DNA from: Chthoniobacterales bacterium
GTDB taxonomy: Bacteria > Verrucomicrobiota > Verrucomicrobiia > Chthoniobacterales > DASVRZ01
Reading direction: 5' to 3'
DNA: 64,000 nt
Assembly (NCBI GenBank): GCA_039930045.1
Contig: JBDSQB010000015.1
Span: forward strand, 1-64,000
A program made the position numbers and the translations under genes. The notes under the pieces are model-generated. The model was not told where the DNA came from. It did no database searches and was given only the letters and a program-made list of their open reading frames with translations. Shown here piece after piece: positions 9,003 to 18,387 of this stretch (the stretch's first letter is position 1; the number at the start of each line of letters is the position of its first letter).

Positions 9003-10472
9003 GTGACCGCACTTCAAAAAATCAGTCTCCTGCTTTCTGTGATCCTGCCGCTTTCGGCGTTCGCGCAGTCCCCGGATTGGGAAGCCCCGTTGCGTGCATC
9101 CCTTGAAGTCATGGCCGACACGCTCACGAAAACGGTGAAGCCCTGGCCCGTCCCGGATCGCGTCTTCCGCGTCGCGGAGTTCGGAGCCGTCGGCGATGGC
9201 GCGACCGTCAACACCACCGCGATTCAAAAAGCTATCGACGCCTGCACCACGGCGGGCGGTGGAGTCGTCCTCGTGGAAAAAGGCGACTACGTCACCGGCA
9301 CCCTCGTCCTGAAAAACGGCGTGATGCTCGAAGTAGCCAAAGGCGCGCAACTCCTCGGCAGCACCAATCTCGCCGACTACCCCGACCATGTGCCCGCGCG
9401 CCTCACGGTCATGGACACATGGATGAAGATGAAGCAGTCGCTCATCTACGCGGAGAACTGCGAGCGCATCGGCATCCGCGGCGCAGGCGTGATCGACGGC
9501 CGCGGCACGCAGCAAAACTTCCCCGGCAAAGCCACCATCGCCGAGACACCGGGACGTCCGTTCATGATTCGTATTCTCGACAGCCGCAAAGTCGTCATCG
9601 ACGGCATCACCCTGCGCAACCCCGCCTGCTGGACGGAAAACTACCTCGGCTGCGACGATCTCATCATCCAAGGCATCCACGTCGAGAGTCAGGTCAACGG
9701 GAACAACGACGGCATCGACATCGACAGCTGCCGCAACGTGATCGTCCGCGACAGCCTCATTAACTCCGAGGACGACGGCCTTTGCTTCAAGGGTGCCGGA
9801 CTGCGCACGATGGAAAACGTGCTCGTCGAAAACTGCAAAATTTACAGCACCTGCAACGCGATCAAGTTCGGCACCGATTCACAGGGCGGGTTTCGCAACG
9901 TTCTCATTCGAAACGTCGAAATCGGCGGCGTCCCCGCCAACATGGCGGCCTATCGCCGCACCCGCAGTATTTCCGGTATTTCATGGGGCGCGGTGGACGG
10001 CGGCACGGTTGAAAACATTCTCGTTTCCAATGTGAAGATCGATCGTGCGAACGCACCGTTTTGCGTGCGCCTCGGCGACCGTGGCCGCGTGAAACCCGAC
10101 ATGGCCAAGCCTGCGCCAGGCTCCATCCGCCGCCTCGTTTTTGAACACATCACCGGTGGAGACAATGGCTCGTTCGGCTCCCTCATTTCAGGCATTCCCA
10201 GCGCGCTTGTGCAGGACGTGATGTTCCGCGACGTTACACTCACCGTGGGTGGCGGCGGCACCGAACAAGATGCCACGCGCAATGTGCCTGAACTCATCAA
10301 CGCCTACCCCGATGCCTTCAGCTTCGGAAAAACGGTGCCCGCCTACGGCTTCTGGATTCGCCACGCCGCCGGCATCACCTTCGACCGCGTCACGATCACC
10401 CCGCAAAAGCCCGACGCCCGCCCTTGCTTCGTCGCCGGCCTGGACACCGCCGAGATAGTGATTCCCCGGTAA
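9003..10472 (+). CDS. Glycoside hydrolase family 28 (polygalacturonase-like)
   Basis: A 489-residue exported right-handed beta-helix protein. A signal peptide (about residues 1-22, ending AFAQ) precedes the GH28 entry motif FGAVGDGATVNTTAIQKAI. Catalytic-region motifs are present in divergent form: NNDGIDIDSC (family N-x-D), EDDGLCFKG (DD pair) and NAIKFGTDS where classical enzymes have the GHG loop. The missing GHG suggests an exo-acting or rhamnogalacturonan-type member rather than a classical endo-polygalacturonase. The start is GTG, 7 bp after the symporter stop; DUF2264 follows 7 bp downstream, so these genes look co-transcribed. Likely role: hydrolysis of galacturonosyl linkages in pectic backbone. 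Confidence 0.87.
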   Translation: MTALQKISLLLSVILPLSAFAQSPDWEAPLRASLEVMADTLTKTVKPWPVPDRVFRVAEFGAVGDGATVNTTAIQKAIDACTTAGGGVVLVEKGDYVTGTLVLKNGVMLEVAKGAQLLGSTNLADYPDHVPARLTVMDTWMKMKQSLIYAENCERIGIRGAGVIDGRGTQQNFPGKATIAETPGRPFMIRILDSRKVVIDGITLRNPACWTENYLGCDDLIIQGIHVESQVNGNNDGIDIDSCRNVIVRDSLINSEDDGLCFKGAGLRTMENVLVENCKIYSTCNAIKFGTDSQGGFRNVLIRNVEIGGVPANMAAYRRTRSISGISWGAVDGGTVENILVSNVKIDRANAPFCVRLGDRGRVKPDMAKPAPGSIRRLVFEHITGGDNGSFGSLISGIPSALVQDVMFRDVTLTVGGGGTEQDATRNVPELINAYPDAFSFGKTVPAYGFWIRHAAGITFDRVTITPQKPDARPCFVAGLDTAEIVIPR

Positions 10473-10479
10473 AATCCCG

Positions 10480-12297
10480 ATGACCGCCCTTCCCTTCGCC
10501 GCCAATCCTCTGCGCACCCGTGCTGATTTGCAGCAACTCGCCCGCGATCTCGCCGCGCCGCTCGTGGCGCATTTTTCACCCGGTCGCGCCCAGGTAAAAC
10601 TTGGTGCGGGACTCGGTCATTTCGGCGAACAGCCCGGCTGGCTGGAAGGTTTCGCCCGCCCGCTTTGGGGTCTCGTGCCGCTGTCGGCGGGCGGTGGTGA
10701 GTTTGAGCACTGGTCGCTCTGGCAGCAGGGAATCGCCTCCGGCGTTGATCCCGCACACTCTGAATACTGGGGCCTGGCCGGCGACTACGACCAACGCAGC
10801 GTCGAACAGGCCGCTTTCGCTTTTGCGCTCCTGCTCGCGCCGGAAAAATTCTGGGAACCGCTCTCCACCGATACCCGCGAGCAGCTCGCGTCGTGGCTGC
10901 TCCGCATCAACGAGGTGAAAGTCGTCCAGAGCAACTGGCTCTACTTCCGCATCCTGGTGAACCTCGCCCTGCGCCGCTGCGGCCAGACGTTTTCCCAGAA
11001 ACAAATCGACGCCGATCTCGCGCTAGCCGACACGTTTCACCTCGGCGACGGCTGGTATTCCGACGGCGCCGACAGCGCGCATCATCGCGACGGCCGCACT
11101 GGCGATTACTATGTGCCGATGGCGTTTCAATTCTACGCGCTCATCTACGCCAAACTCGCGGGCGATACCGCGCGCGCGGCCGTGTTAACCGAACGCGCCC
11201 GGGCGTTTGCGCAAGACTTCCAACATTACTTCGCCGCCGACGGCTCCGCGCTGCCCTTCGGTCGCAGCCTCGCCTATCGTTTCGCCCAGGGTGCCTTCTG
11301 GGGCGCGCTCGCCTTCGCCGATGTCGAGGCGTTGCCGTGGGGCGTGATGAAGGGACTCTACCTGCGCCACCTGCGTTGGTGGATGCGTAAGCCGATTTTT
11401 TCCGAAACCGGACTGCTAACCATCGGCTACACGTATCCGAATCTGCTCATGGCCGAAAGCTACAACTCCCCCGGCTCGCCCTACTGGGCGATGAAAGCCC
11501 TGCTCCCGCTCGCCCTGCCCGAAAGCCACCCTTTCTGGCAAGCCGAGGAAGCCCCGCTGCCGCCGCGCCCTTCGGTGCATACCGTGCCCGGCGCAAATCT
11601 GATCCTCACCACCAACCCAACCGGCGACGTCACCGCCCTCAGCCCCGGCCAGCCCTGCCTCGACTGGCCGCGCAACGCCCCGCACAAATATTCCAAAATC
11701 GCCTACTCGACGCGCTTCGGTTTCAGCGTCCCCGCCAGCGTGACGACGCCCGCCGAGGGCGGCCTCGACAGCGTGCTCTCGCTCAGCGACGACGGACGTT
11801 TCTTCCGCCACCGCGAACACTGTCTCGACGCCACCGTGCACGACGGCGTGGCCTATTCCCGCTGGCAACCGTGGCCCGACGTCGAGGTGCGCACCTGGCT
11901 CATCGCCGACGCCACCGGTCACATCCGCGTCCACCACCTGCGCACCACCCGCAAACTCTGGGCACTCGACGCCGGCTTCGCCGTCAACTGGACCACCCGC
12001 GCGCATCTCGAAATCGGCCCGACCGAAGTGCGCACCCCGGCCGGTGTGTCGTCGTTGAAAAACCTCCTCGGCGAACGCGAATCCGGCAGTGTGGATCTCG
12101 GCGCGAACAGCCATCTGCTCGGCTCGCTCTCGACCATGCCCGTGCTGCGTTCCTTACATCAATCCGGTGAACACTGGCTCGCTTGCCGCGTGGGCGGCGA
12201 GCCGGACGAAGGCGCCATCTTCTCCGTCCGCGTGGAATCGAACCGCTGCGCCCTCTTCCGCAATCACGAACTCATATGGAACTCCGCCGACGCATGA
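10480..12297 (+). CDS. DUF2264 domain protein
   Basis: A 605-residue protein matching the DUF2264 family throughout: an alpha-toroid-like first half with a W-rich segment (residues about 60-330, with GDGWYSDG and YWAMKALLPLALP) and a beta-rich second half (about 355-600). No signal peptide is evident, so it may act in the cytoplasm. The family has no firmly assigned reaction that I can state, but its fold and position between GH28 and GH78 suggest processing of pectin-derived oligosaccharides, for instance unsaturated uronyl or rhamnosyl units. It overlaps the next start by 4 bp (ATGA), indicating translational coupling. Confidence 0.8.
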   Translation: MTALPFAANPLRTRADLQQLARDLAAPLVAHFSPGRAQVKLGAGLGHFGEQPGWLEGFARPLWGLVPLSAGGGEFEHWSLWQQGIASGVDPAHSEYWGLAGDYDQRSVEQAAFAFALLLAPEKFWEPLSTDTREQLASWLLRINEVKVVQSNWLYFRILVNLALRRCGQTFSQKQIDADLALADTFHLGDGWYSDGADSAHHRDGRTGDYYVPMAFQFYALIYAKLAGDTARAAVLTERARAFAQDFQHYFAADGSALPFGRSLAYRFAQGAFWGALAFADVEALPWGVMKGLYLRHLRWWMRKPIFSETGLLTIGYTYPNLLMAESYNSPGSPYWAMKALLPLALPESHPFWQAEEAPLPPRPSVHTVPGANLILTTNPTGDVTALSPGQPCLDWPRNAPHKYSKIAYSTRFGFSVPASVTTPAEGGLDSVLSLSDDGRFFRHREHCLDATVHDGVAYSRWQPWPDVEVRTWLIADATGHIRVHHLRTTRKLWALDAGFAVNWTTRAHLEIGPTEVRTPAGVSSLKNLLGERESGSVDLGANSHLLGSLSTMPVLRSLHQSGEHWLACRVGGEPDEGAIFSVRVESNRCALFRNHELIWNSADA

Positions 12298-14014
12298 AAA
12301 AATCCTACTGTCTTTACTTCACACTCGCGGGCGCGTGGCTGGCCACGCTCGCCAGCGCTTTCGCCCAGACCGTGCCGTTGCAAGTGACGCCGCTCGCGCC
12401 CGTGCGGGCGGAAACGCGCGGCCCCGTCACATTCGCCGACTTCGGCCAAGATGCCTACGGCAACCTCCAGATCACGATCCCCGCGTTGGCCCGCGCCGCC
12501 ACCCTCACCGTGCGTCTCGGTGAAAAACTCGCCACCAACGGCACCCTCGACCGCAAGCCGCCAGGCAGCGTCAACTACCGGGAAATCCAACTCGTCACGC
12601 GCGACGGCGGCGGCGTTTATAAGCTGACCCTACCATCAAAGAAATTCCATCTCGGCGACGCCTCGGTGAAAATGCCCGCGTCCATCGGCGAAGTGACGCC
12701 CTTCCGTTACGTCGAAATCGAAAATTCCCCCGTCCCGCTCACCGCCGAAAACCTGCGTCAGCTCGCCGTCGCCGCGCCGTTCAACGACGACGCCTCCGCC
12801 TTCACCTGCTCCGACGAAACCCTCAATGCCATCTGGTCCCTATGTAAGCACACGATGAAGGCGACGAGCGCGTTCGGCGTTTACATCGATGGCGAACGCG
12901 AACGCATCCCCTACGAGGCCGACGCCTATCTCAACCAACTCTCGCACTATGCCTGCGATCTCGATCCAAGCGTGGCCCGCGCCACCTTCGCCCATCTGCT
13001 CGCCCATCCCACCTGGCCGACCGAGTGGAGCCTGCACATGCCCATGATAGCCGAAGCCGATTACGTTGCGACCGGCGACCCCGTGCTCGCCGCGAAAAAC
13101 TTCGAGGCGATCAAAAAGAAACTCCTCATGAACAAGGCCGGCCCCGACGGCCTCCTGCGCGCCTCCGCCATTGTGGACTGGCCCGCCGTCGAGCGCGACG
13201 GCTACAACGACGGCGTCGTCGATCCGAAGGAGAAAAAGCAAGTCGGTCCCGAGATAAACACCGTCGCCAACGCCTTCTATTATCGCGCCCTCCGCGCCAC
13301 CGCCCGCCTCGCCACCGCCCTCAAAAAAGACGACGAGGCCCGCGACCTGAGCGCCAAAGCCGACACCGTTTACGCGGCTTTCAACGCCACGTTATTCGAC
13401 GCGACGCGCGGGATTTATATCGACGGACAAGGCTCCGCCCACGCCTCGCTTCACGCGAATATGTTCCCGCTCGCCTTCGGCCTCGTGCCCGCCGAACGCC
13501 AATCCTCCGTCGCCGACTTCGTCCAATCGCGCGGCATGGCGTGCAGTGTTTACGGTGCGCAGTATCTGCTCGAAGCGCTCTACGAAACCGGCCGCGCCGA
13601 CTACGCGCTAAGCCTCATGACCGCGCGCACCAAACGCGGTTGGTGGCACATGCTGGAGCAAGGTTCTACCATGACACTCGAAGCGTGGGACGCGAAAGCG
13701 AAGCCCAACCTCACCTGGAATCACGCGTGGGGCGCGGCTCCGGCCAACATCATCGCGCGCTACGTCCTCGGCGTGCGCCGCTCTCGCCCGGCTACGACCG
13801 CATCCTCATCGCACCGCAACCCGGCACGTTGATCTGGATGTCCGGCAAAGTCCCCACTCCGCACGGCCCCGTCGGCGTTGCATGGGAAAAATCTCCCTCG
13901 CCCCGGTTTACGATCGATGTGCCCCAAGGCGCCACCGCCGAGTTCGTGCTCCCCGGTTGCCCCCCGGAAACCCTCTCGCCCGGCCGCCACATCATCCCTT
14001 TTCAAAAACCGTAA
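12294..14014 (+). CDS. Glycoside hydrolase family 78 alpha-L-rhamnosidase, interrupted by a frameshift
   Basis: Starts at ATG 12294, overlapping the DUF2264 stop; a signal peptide covers residues 1-24 (ending SAFAQ). The (alpha/alpha)6 barrel carries GH78 features: DGERERIPYEADAY, the EWSLHMPM segment and WNHAWGAAPANII near the end. The reading frame then breaks around 13776-13783: the in-frame product stops at 13832 after a nonsense tail, while the expected C-terminal beta domain (SPGYDRILIAPQPG to HIIPFQKP) continues in another frame to 14014. Inserting one C into gtgcgccgctc would restore the family's usual sequence. Either a genuine inactivating deletion or a sequencing error; the catalytic barrel itself is intact. 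Confidence 0.85.
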
Positions 14015-14018
14015 ACCC

Positions 14019-14429
14019 GTGAAGCTTTTCGCCCTCGTCCCCGTCGAGCTCGATCCCTCCGGCATGGCCGACGGCCAGGTAGCCGGCCGCTGCCTCTACA
14101 ATCGGAACTGCGCCACCATCGCGGTGCGCCACAAGCAAGGCGCGCTCGTGGTCGAGACCGCGCACAACCAGACGATCCTGCGCGGCCCCGCCGTCGCTGC
14201 GAAACCGCTCTGGCTGCGCTCCGAGTGGGGTTGGACGCTGTCTGCCGCTTCTCCTATAGCGCCGACGACAAAACCTTCGAGCCACTCGGCGAGCCCTACC
14301 GCTTCGGTTGGGCTGATTACCGGCGAACGCATGGGCCTTTTTTCCTACAACAACCAAGGCGACGCCGGTTACACTGACTTCGGCTTGTTCACTTATCGCT
14401 CCCACACGCTGATGCCCACTCCATTATGA
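14019..14429 (+). pseudogene. Orphan C-terminal beta-sandwich of a GH43 xylosidase/arabinofuranosidase (remnant)
   Basis: The translation from GTG 14019 reads as the C-terminal concanavalin-like domain that follows GH43 catalytic domains (GH43_C2 type): DGQVAGRCLYNRNCATIAVR, then WLRSEWG, and later GERMGLFSYNNQGDAGYTDF. No catalytic propeller precedes it. Between about 14233 and 14321 the frame is wrong; the family-like stretch (CRFSYSADDKTFEPLGEPY, then FGWADY) sits in another frame, so two indels (about -1, then -2 or +1) cancel. The end overlaps the next ATG by 4 bp. Best explained as a truncated relic left by recombination. Confidence 0.7.
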
Positions 14430-16825
14430 TTTCCCACTCCTTCAAATATCTCGCCTTTTCCATGGTCACTACCTGCTCGGCCTTTGCCTCCACCATACTC
14501 GACGCCGTTCCGGTCAAACTTCAGGCCGAGCCGTTCCCCCTCTCGCGCATCCGCCTGCTCGACGGTCCGTTCAAGGAACGCCAGGATCTCGACGCACGCT
14601 ACCTGCTGGACGTGGTCGAGCCCGACCGCCTCCTCTCGGGCTTTCGCGCCCAGGCCGGTCTCCCCGAAAAAGCGAAACGCTACGGCGGCTGGGAAGCGCG
14701 CGGCATCAACGGCCACAGCCTCGGCCACTACCTCACCGCCGTCTCCGCCCTCTACGCCTCCACCGGCGATCCGCGCGCGCTCGAACGCGTCCGCTACGTC
14801 GTCTCCGAACTCGCCGACTGCCAGCAGGCCAACGGCGACGGCTACGTCCTCCCCGTCGCAAAAAAAATCTACGAGGACCTGCGCGCCGGAAAAATCCAGG
14901 CCACCGCCTTCTCCCTCAACGGCGAATGGGTTCCCAATTACACCCTGCACAAAGTCCTCGCCGGCCTCCGTGACGCCTACCGCTTCGCCGGCTCGACCCA
15001 GGCCCTCGACATCGAACACCGCCTCGCCGACTACCTCGCCGGCGTTTACGCCAAACTCACCCCCGCCCAAGCCCAGCAAACCCTCCAGTCCGAGCACGGC
15101 GGCATGAACGAGGTCTTCGCCGACCTCTCCGCCGACACCGGCGATCCGCGTTACCTGAAGCTCGCCGAAACCACCTTCAACCAAGATGCCGTCCTCAGCC
15201 CCCTCGAACACGGCCGCGACGAACTGGACGGCAAGCACGCCAACACCCAGATTCCCAAGATCATCGGCCTGGCTCGCGAGTATCAGCTCACCGGCGACGA
15301 AACCGACCTCGCCGGCGCAAACACGTTCTGGCGCAGTGTCGTCGGGCAACGCTCCTTCGCCAACGGCTCCCATGGCGAAGGCGAGCACTTTTTCCCGCCC
15401 GCGCAGTTCCCCCAAAAGCTCAAGCCGCACACCGGCGAGACCTGCGGCTCTTACAACATGATCAAGCTGGGCGGCCTCCTGTTCTCCGTTGAGCCCAAGG
15501 CGGACCAGATGGATTTCGTGGAGCGCGCCCTCCTCAATCACATCCTCGCCAACCTCGGCCGCCAGCCCGGCGAATTCGGCTACTTTCTCGGCTTGGAATC
15601 CGTCGGCGTGAAGGTCTTCTCCACCCCGGACGATTCCTGGTGGTGCTGCGTCGGCACCGGCATAGAAAACCCCGCCCGCTACGGCGAACAGGTGTATTTC
15701 CACCGCCCCGACACGCTCTGGGTCAACCTCTACATGGCCAGCACCCTCGACTGGCGCGAGCGCGGCGTGACCCTCCGCCAGGAAACCAAATTCCCAGAAG
15801 GCGACACTGTCTCCTTCACCATCGCCGCCGCCCAGCCCGCCCGTTTCACCCTCAAGCTCCGCCACCCCTACTGGTGCGCGCAGCCCGAAGTCACCGTCAA
15901 CGGCCAGCCCGTCGCCGTGACCTCCTCGCCTTCGTCCTACCTCACGCTTGATCGCACCTGGAAAACCGGCGACCGCATCCAGCTTCGTCTTCCCATGACG
16001 CTGCGCACCGAGCCGCTGCCTAATTCCGGCGGCAAAACCGTCGCCCTCCTTTATGGCCCGCTCGTGCTTGCCGGCGTCGTCCCTACTCCGTCCGGCGCAC
16101 CCGATCCCGCGAAACAACGTTTCTCCGACCACCTCAAAGGCCGCGGCCTGACCGATCAGCCCCCGCCCGTGCTCGTCGCCGCCGACACCGCCGATCTCCT
16201 CGCGCATCTCCGGCCCGACGGCAACACCTTCGCCTCCTTCCGCAGCGACGGCGTGGTCAAGTCCTCCGATCTCGCCTTCGTCCCGCTCTACCTCATCTAC
16301 GAGGAACACTACGCGGTTTATTTCCCCCTGCTCACCCCCGCCGACTGGACCGCCCGCGAGGCGTCCATTCGCGCCGAAGACGAACAACGCGCCCGGCTCG
16401 CCGCCGCCACGCTCGACACCGTCGAACCCGGTTTCCAGCAATCCGAAGTCGAACACAAATTCGCCTCCGACCGCAGCGAGACGGGTGATTTCCGCAACCG
16501 CAAGTGGCGCGACGCGCTCCCCGGCGGCTGGTTCTCCTACGAGATGGCCGTCGATCCGGCCAAACCCATCGCGCTGGTAGCCACGTATTGGAGCGACGAC
16601 CGCGGCCGCGAATTCGACATTGAGATCGACGGACGCCGCCTCGTCACCGCCAAGCCGTCGTATAACAAAGCCCTCTCCTTCTACGAAGCCACCTACGCAA
16701 TTCCCCCCGAGCTTACGCGGGGTAAGACCACGGTGACTGTCCGCTTGGTCGCCACCCACGGTCGAATCGGCACCTTCGGCTTCCGCACCATGCTTGCCGC
16801 CTCGCTCAATCCCCAAGACCACTAA
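14426..16825 (+). CDS. GH127/GH146-type beta-L-arabinofuranosidase (DUF1680)
   Basis: A 799-residue exported protein (signal peptide about 1-22, ending CSAFA). Residues about 35-560 form the family (alpha/alpha)6 barrel plus beta-sandwich, with GHSLGHYL and a conserved zinc-thiolate site: Glu338 and Cys340 in GETCGSYNMIK, and Cys407-Cys408 in WWCCVGTGIEN. In characterised GH127 enzymes the first cysteine of such a CC pair is the nucleophile. The ETCxxYNM and CCVGTGxEN signatures are closer to GH146 than to bifidobacterial GH127. The C-terminus carries the additional beta domains common in such proteins. Likely releases beta-L-arabinofuranose from pectic arabinan or arabinoglycan side chains. 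All four zinc/nucleophile positions are intact. Confidence 0.88.
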   Translation: MISHSFKYLAFSMVTTCSAFASTILDAVPVKLQAEPFPLSRIRLLDGPFKERQDLDARYLLDVVEPDRLLSGFRAQAGLPEKAKRYGGWEARGINGHSLGHYLTAVSALYASTGDPRALERVRYVVSELADCQQANGDGYVLPVAKKIYEDLRAGKIQATAFSLNGEWVPNYTLHKVLAGLRDAYRFAGSTQALDIEHRLADYLAGVYAKLTPAQAQQTLQSEHGGMNEVFADLSADTGDPRYLKLAETTFNQDAVLSPLEHGRDELDGKHANTQIPKIIGLAREYQLTGDETDLAGANTFWRSVVGQRSFANGSHGEGEHFFPPAQFPQKLKPHTGETCGSYNMIKLGGLLFSVEPKADQMDFVERALLNHILANLGRQPGEFGYFLGLESVGVKVFSTPDDSWWCCVGTGIENPARYGEQVYFHRPDTLWVNLYMASTLDWRERGVTLRQETKFPEGDTVSFTIAAAQPARFTLKLRHPYWCAQPEVTVNGQPVAVTSSPSSYLTLDRTWKTGDRIQLRLPMTLRTEPLPNSGGKTVALLYGPLVLAGVVPTPSGAPDPAKQRFSDHLKGRGLTDQPPPVLVAADTADLLAHLRPDGNTFASFRSDGVVKSSDLAFVPLYLIYEEHYAVYFPLLTPADWTAREASIRAEDEQRARLAAATLDTVEPGFQQSEVEHKFASDRSETGDFRNRKWRDALPGGWFSYEMAVDPAKPIALVATYWSDDRGREFDIEIDGRRLVTAKPSYNKALSFYEATYAIPPELTRGKTTVTVRLVATHGRIGTFGFRTMLAASLNPQDH

Positions 16826-16838
16826 TCCGCGAAATGCC

Positions 16839-18224
16839 ATGACCTTGCGCCTTCCTTTTGTTTTTGCCGCCGGCCTGCTGGCCTCCGGCGCCTCGGCCCT
16901 CGCAGCCACCACATCTCCATTTGGGCGCCCGCTCATCCCCGACATGGTGGCCGACGCGAGCATCGTTGATATCGACGGCGTCTTTTATTGCTATGCCACG
17001 ACCGATGGCTGGGGCCAGGGACTCAAAACTTCGGGCACTCCGGTCGTCTGGAAATCGAAGGACTTCCTGAACTGGAGCTTCGAAGGCTCCATTTTCCCCA
17101 ACAACTTCAATGTCAAATACTGGGCGCCCAGCGCTCCGGTGAAGCACGACGGCCGCTACTACCTTTTCCCGACGCTGGACGGAAAAATCACCGCCACCGT
17201 TGCAGACCATCTGACCGGCCCCTTCCACACGCTGGACGGCAAGGACATCTTCCCCGGCTCGGGCTGGAGCCCGTTTCCCATCGATCAAAAATCCGCGATC
17301 GACGCGGAGATCTTCCGCGACGACGACGGACAATCCTACATGTTCTATTCTCGCCGCCGCATGGTGAAGCTCAAGCCCGACCTGTCCGGCCCCGACGGCC
17401 CTGTCGTCACCTTGAACACGGGCGAAACCCAATACTCCGAAGGCCCGGCAATTTTCAAACGCAAGGGCATCTATTACTACCTCTACACGCTCGGCGGAGA
17501 TGAAAAATATGTTTACTCCTACGTGATGAGCCCCACGTCCGTGGAGGGTCCTTGGTCGATCCCGACGGAGAAAATCATCGCCAAGACCGACGCCTCGGTC
17601 GGCCTTTACGGCCCTGGCCACGGCAGCTTCTTTCACCCGGAAGGCACGGACGACTGGTATTTCGTCCACCTCGAATACGGGCGCGGCAGCGCCAACCGCC
17701 AGACCTTCGCCCAGAAAATGACGTTCAATGCGGACGGCACGATCCAGCCGATCACGTTGACCAACCAAGGCGTCGGCGCACTTCGCAAAGTCTCCTCGCG
17801 TTGTCCCAACCTCGCGCTTGCCGGCACCGCCACGGCGTCCTCGGTCCGTACGGATCTCAAGGTGAAGCCGAACCAAGACCCTTCACTCAACCGCACAGAG
17901 ACCTTTGCTCCCGATCTCGCTCTTGATGACTCCAACGGCAGCCGCTGGATGGCCGCCGACGGCGATGCCTCGCCCTGGTGGCAGATCGATTTGGGCGCTC
18001 CGCGCGACATCGTGGGCACCGAAGCCTACTTCGTGAAACCGGCCGCCTGCCACGCCTATCGCCTGGAGTCCTCACTCGATGGCCAAACCTGGACGCCCTA
18101 CGGCGGCCATGAGGAACTCGCACTCCGTTCGCCGCACGTTGATCAAAAGCCGGTTCGCGCCCGTTACTTGAAACTCACGATCCTCCAAGGCTCCCCGGGA
18201 TTGTGGGAGTTCCGCGTCTATTGA
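16839..18224 (+). CDS. Glycoside hydrolase family 43 with C-terminal F5/8 type C domain
   Basis: A 461-residue exported enzyme; I chose ATG 16839 because it gives a clean signal peptide (1-22, ending ALAA). Residues about 30-325 form the five-bladed GH43 propeller with its three acidic residues visible: Asp39 in ADASIV (base), Asp155 in AIDAEIF (pKa modulator) and Glu201 in SEGPAIF (acid). Residues about 335-461 are a discoidin/coagulation-factor-5/8-like galactose-binding module (LDDSNGSRWMAADG, WWQIDLG, WEFRVY). Substrate is probably an arabinan, xylan or galactan side chain. Follows GH127/146 by 13 bp, so the two likely act together on arabinose-bearing glycan. Confidence 0.88.
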   Translation: MTLRLPFVFAAGLLASGASALAATTSPFGRPLIPDMVADASIVDIDGVFYCYATTDGWGQGLKTSGTPVVWKSKDFLNWSFEGSIFPNNFNVKYWAPSAPVKHDGRYYLFPTLDGKITATVADHLTGPFHTLDGKDIFPGSGWSPFPIDQKSAIDAEIFRDDDGQSYMFYSRRRMVKLKPDLSGPDGPVVTLNTGETQYSEGPAIFKRKGIYYYLYTLGGDEKYVYSYVMSPTSVEGPWSIPTEKIIAKTDASVGLYGPGHGSFFHPEGTDDWYFVHLEYGRGSANRQTFAQKMTFNADGTIQPITLTNQGVGALRKVSSRCPNLALAGTATASSVRTDLKVKPNQDPSLNRTETFAPDLALDDSNGSRWMAADGDASPWWQIDLGAPRDIVGTEAYFVKPAACHAYRLESSLDGQTWTPYGGHEELALRSPHVDQKPVRARYLKLTILQGSPGLWEFRVY

Positions 18225-18387
18225 GTAAGCCGCATTGGATTTCTCGTTACCTCATGAATCTGAATCATACAATTCTTGATTGCCTGATGTTAACCGGCTC
18301 GGCAAATTCCCAAGTGTGCCTTTCCCCGACCGGCGGTTGCGCTGCTTTGCTCTCGCCCGCCTCCCGAGCTGAACCATCCATCGCGCC

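Noticed and set aside
14393-16963. 856-codon minus-strand open frame over GH127/146
   Set aside because: The + strand carries an enzyme with complete catalytic motifs; the antisense product has only low-complexity Gly/Ala/Val/Glu.
18225-18387. Possible riboswitch or promoter element in the 163-bp gap
   Set aside because: I found no known riboswitch core and no convincing -35/-10 pair by eye.
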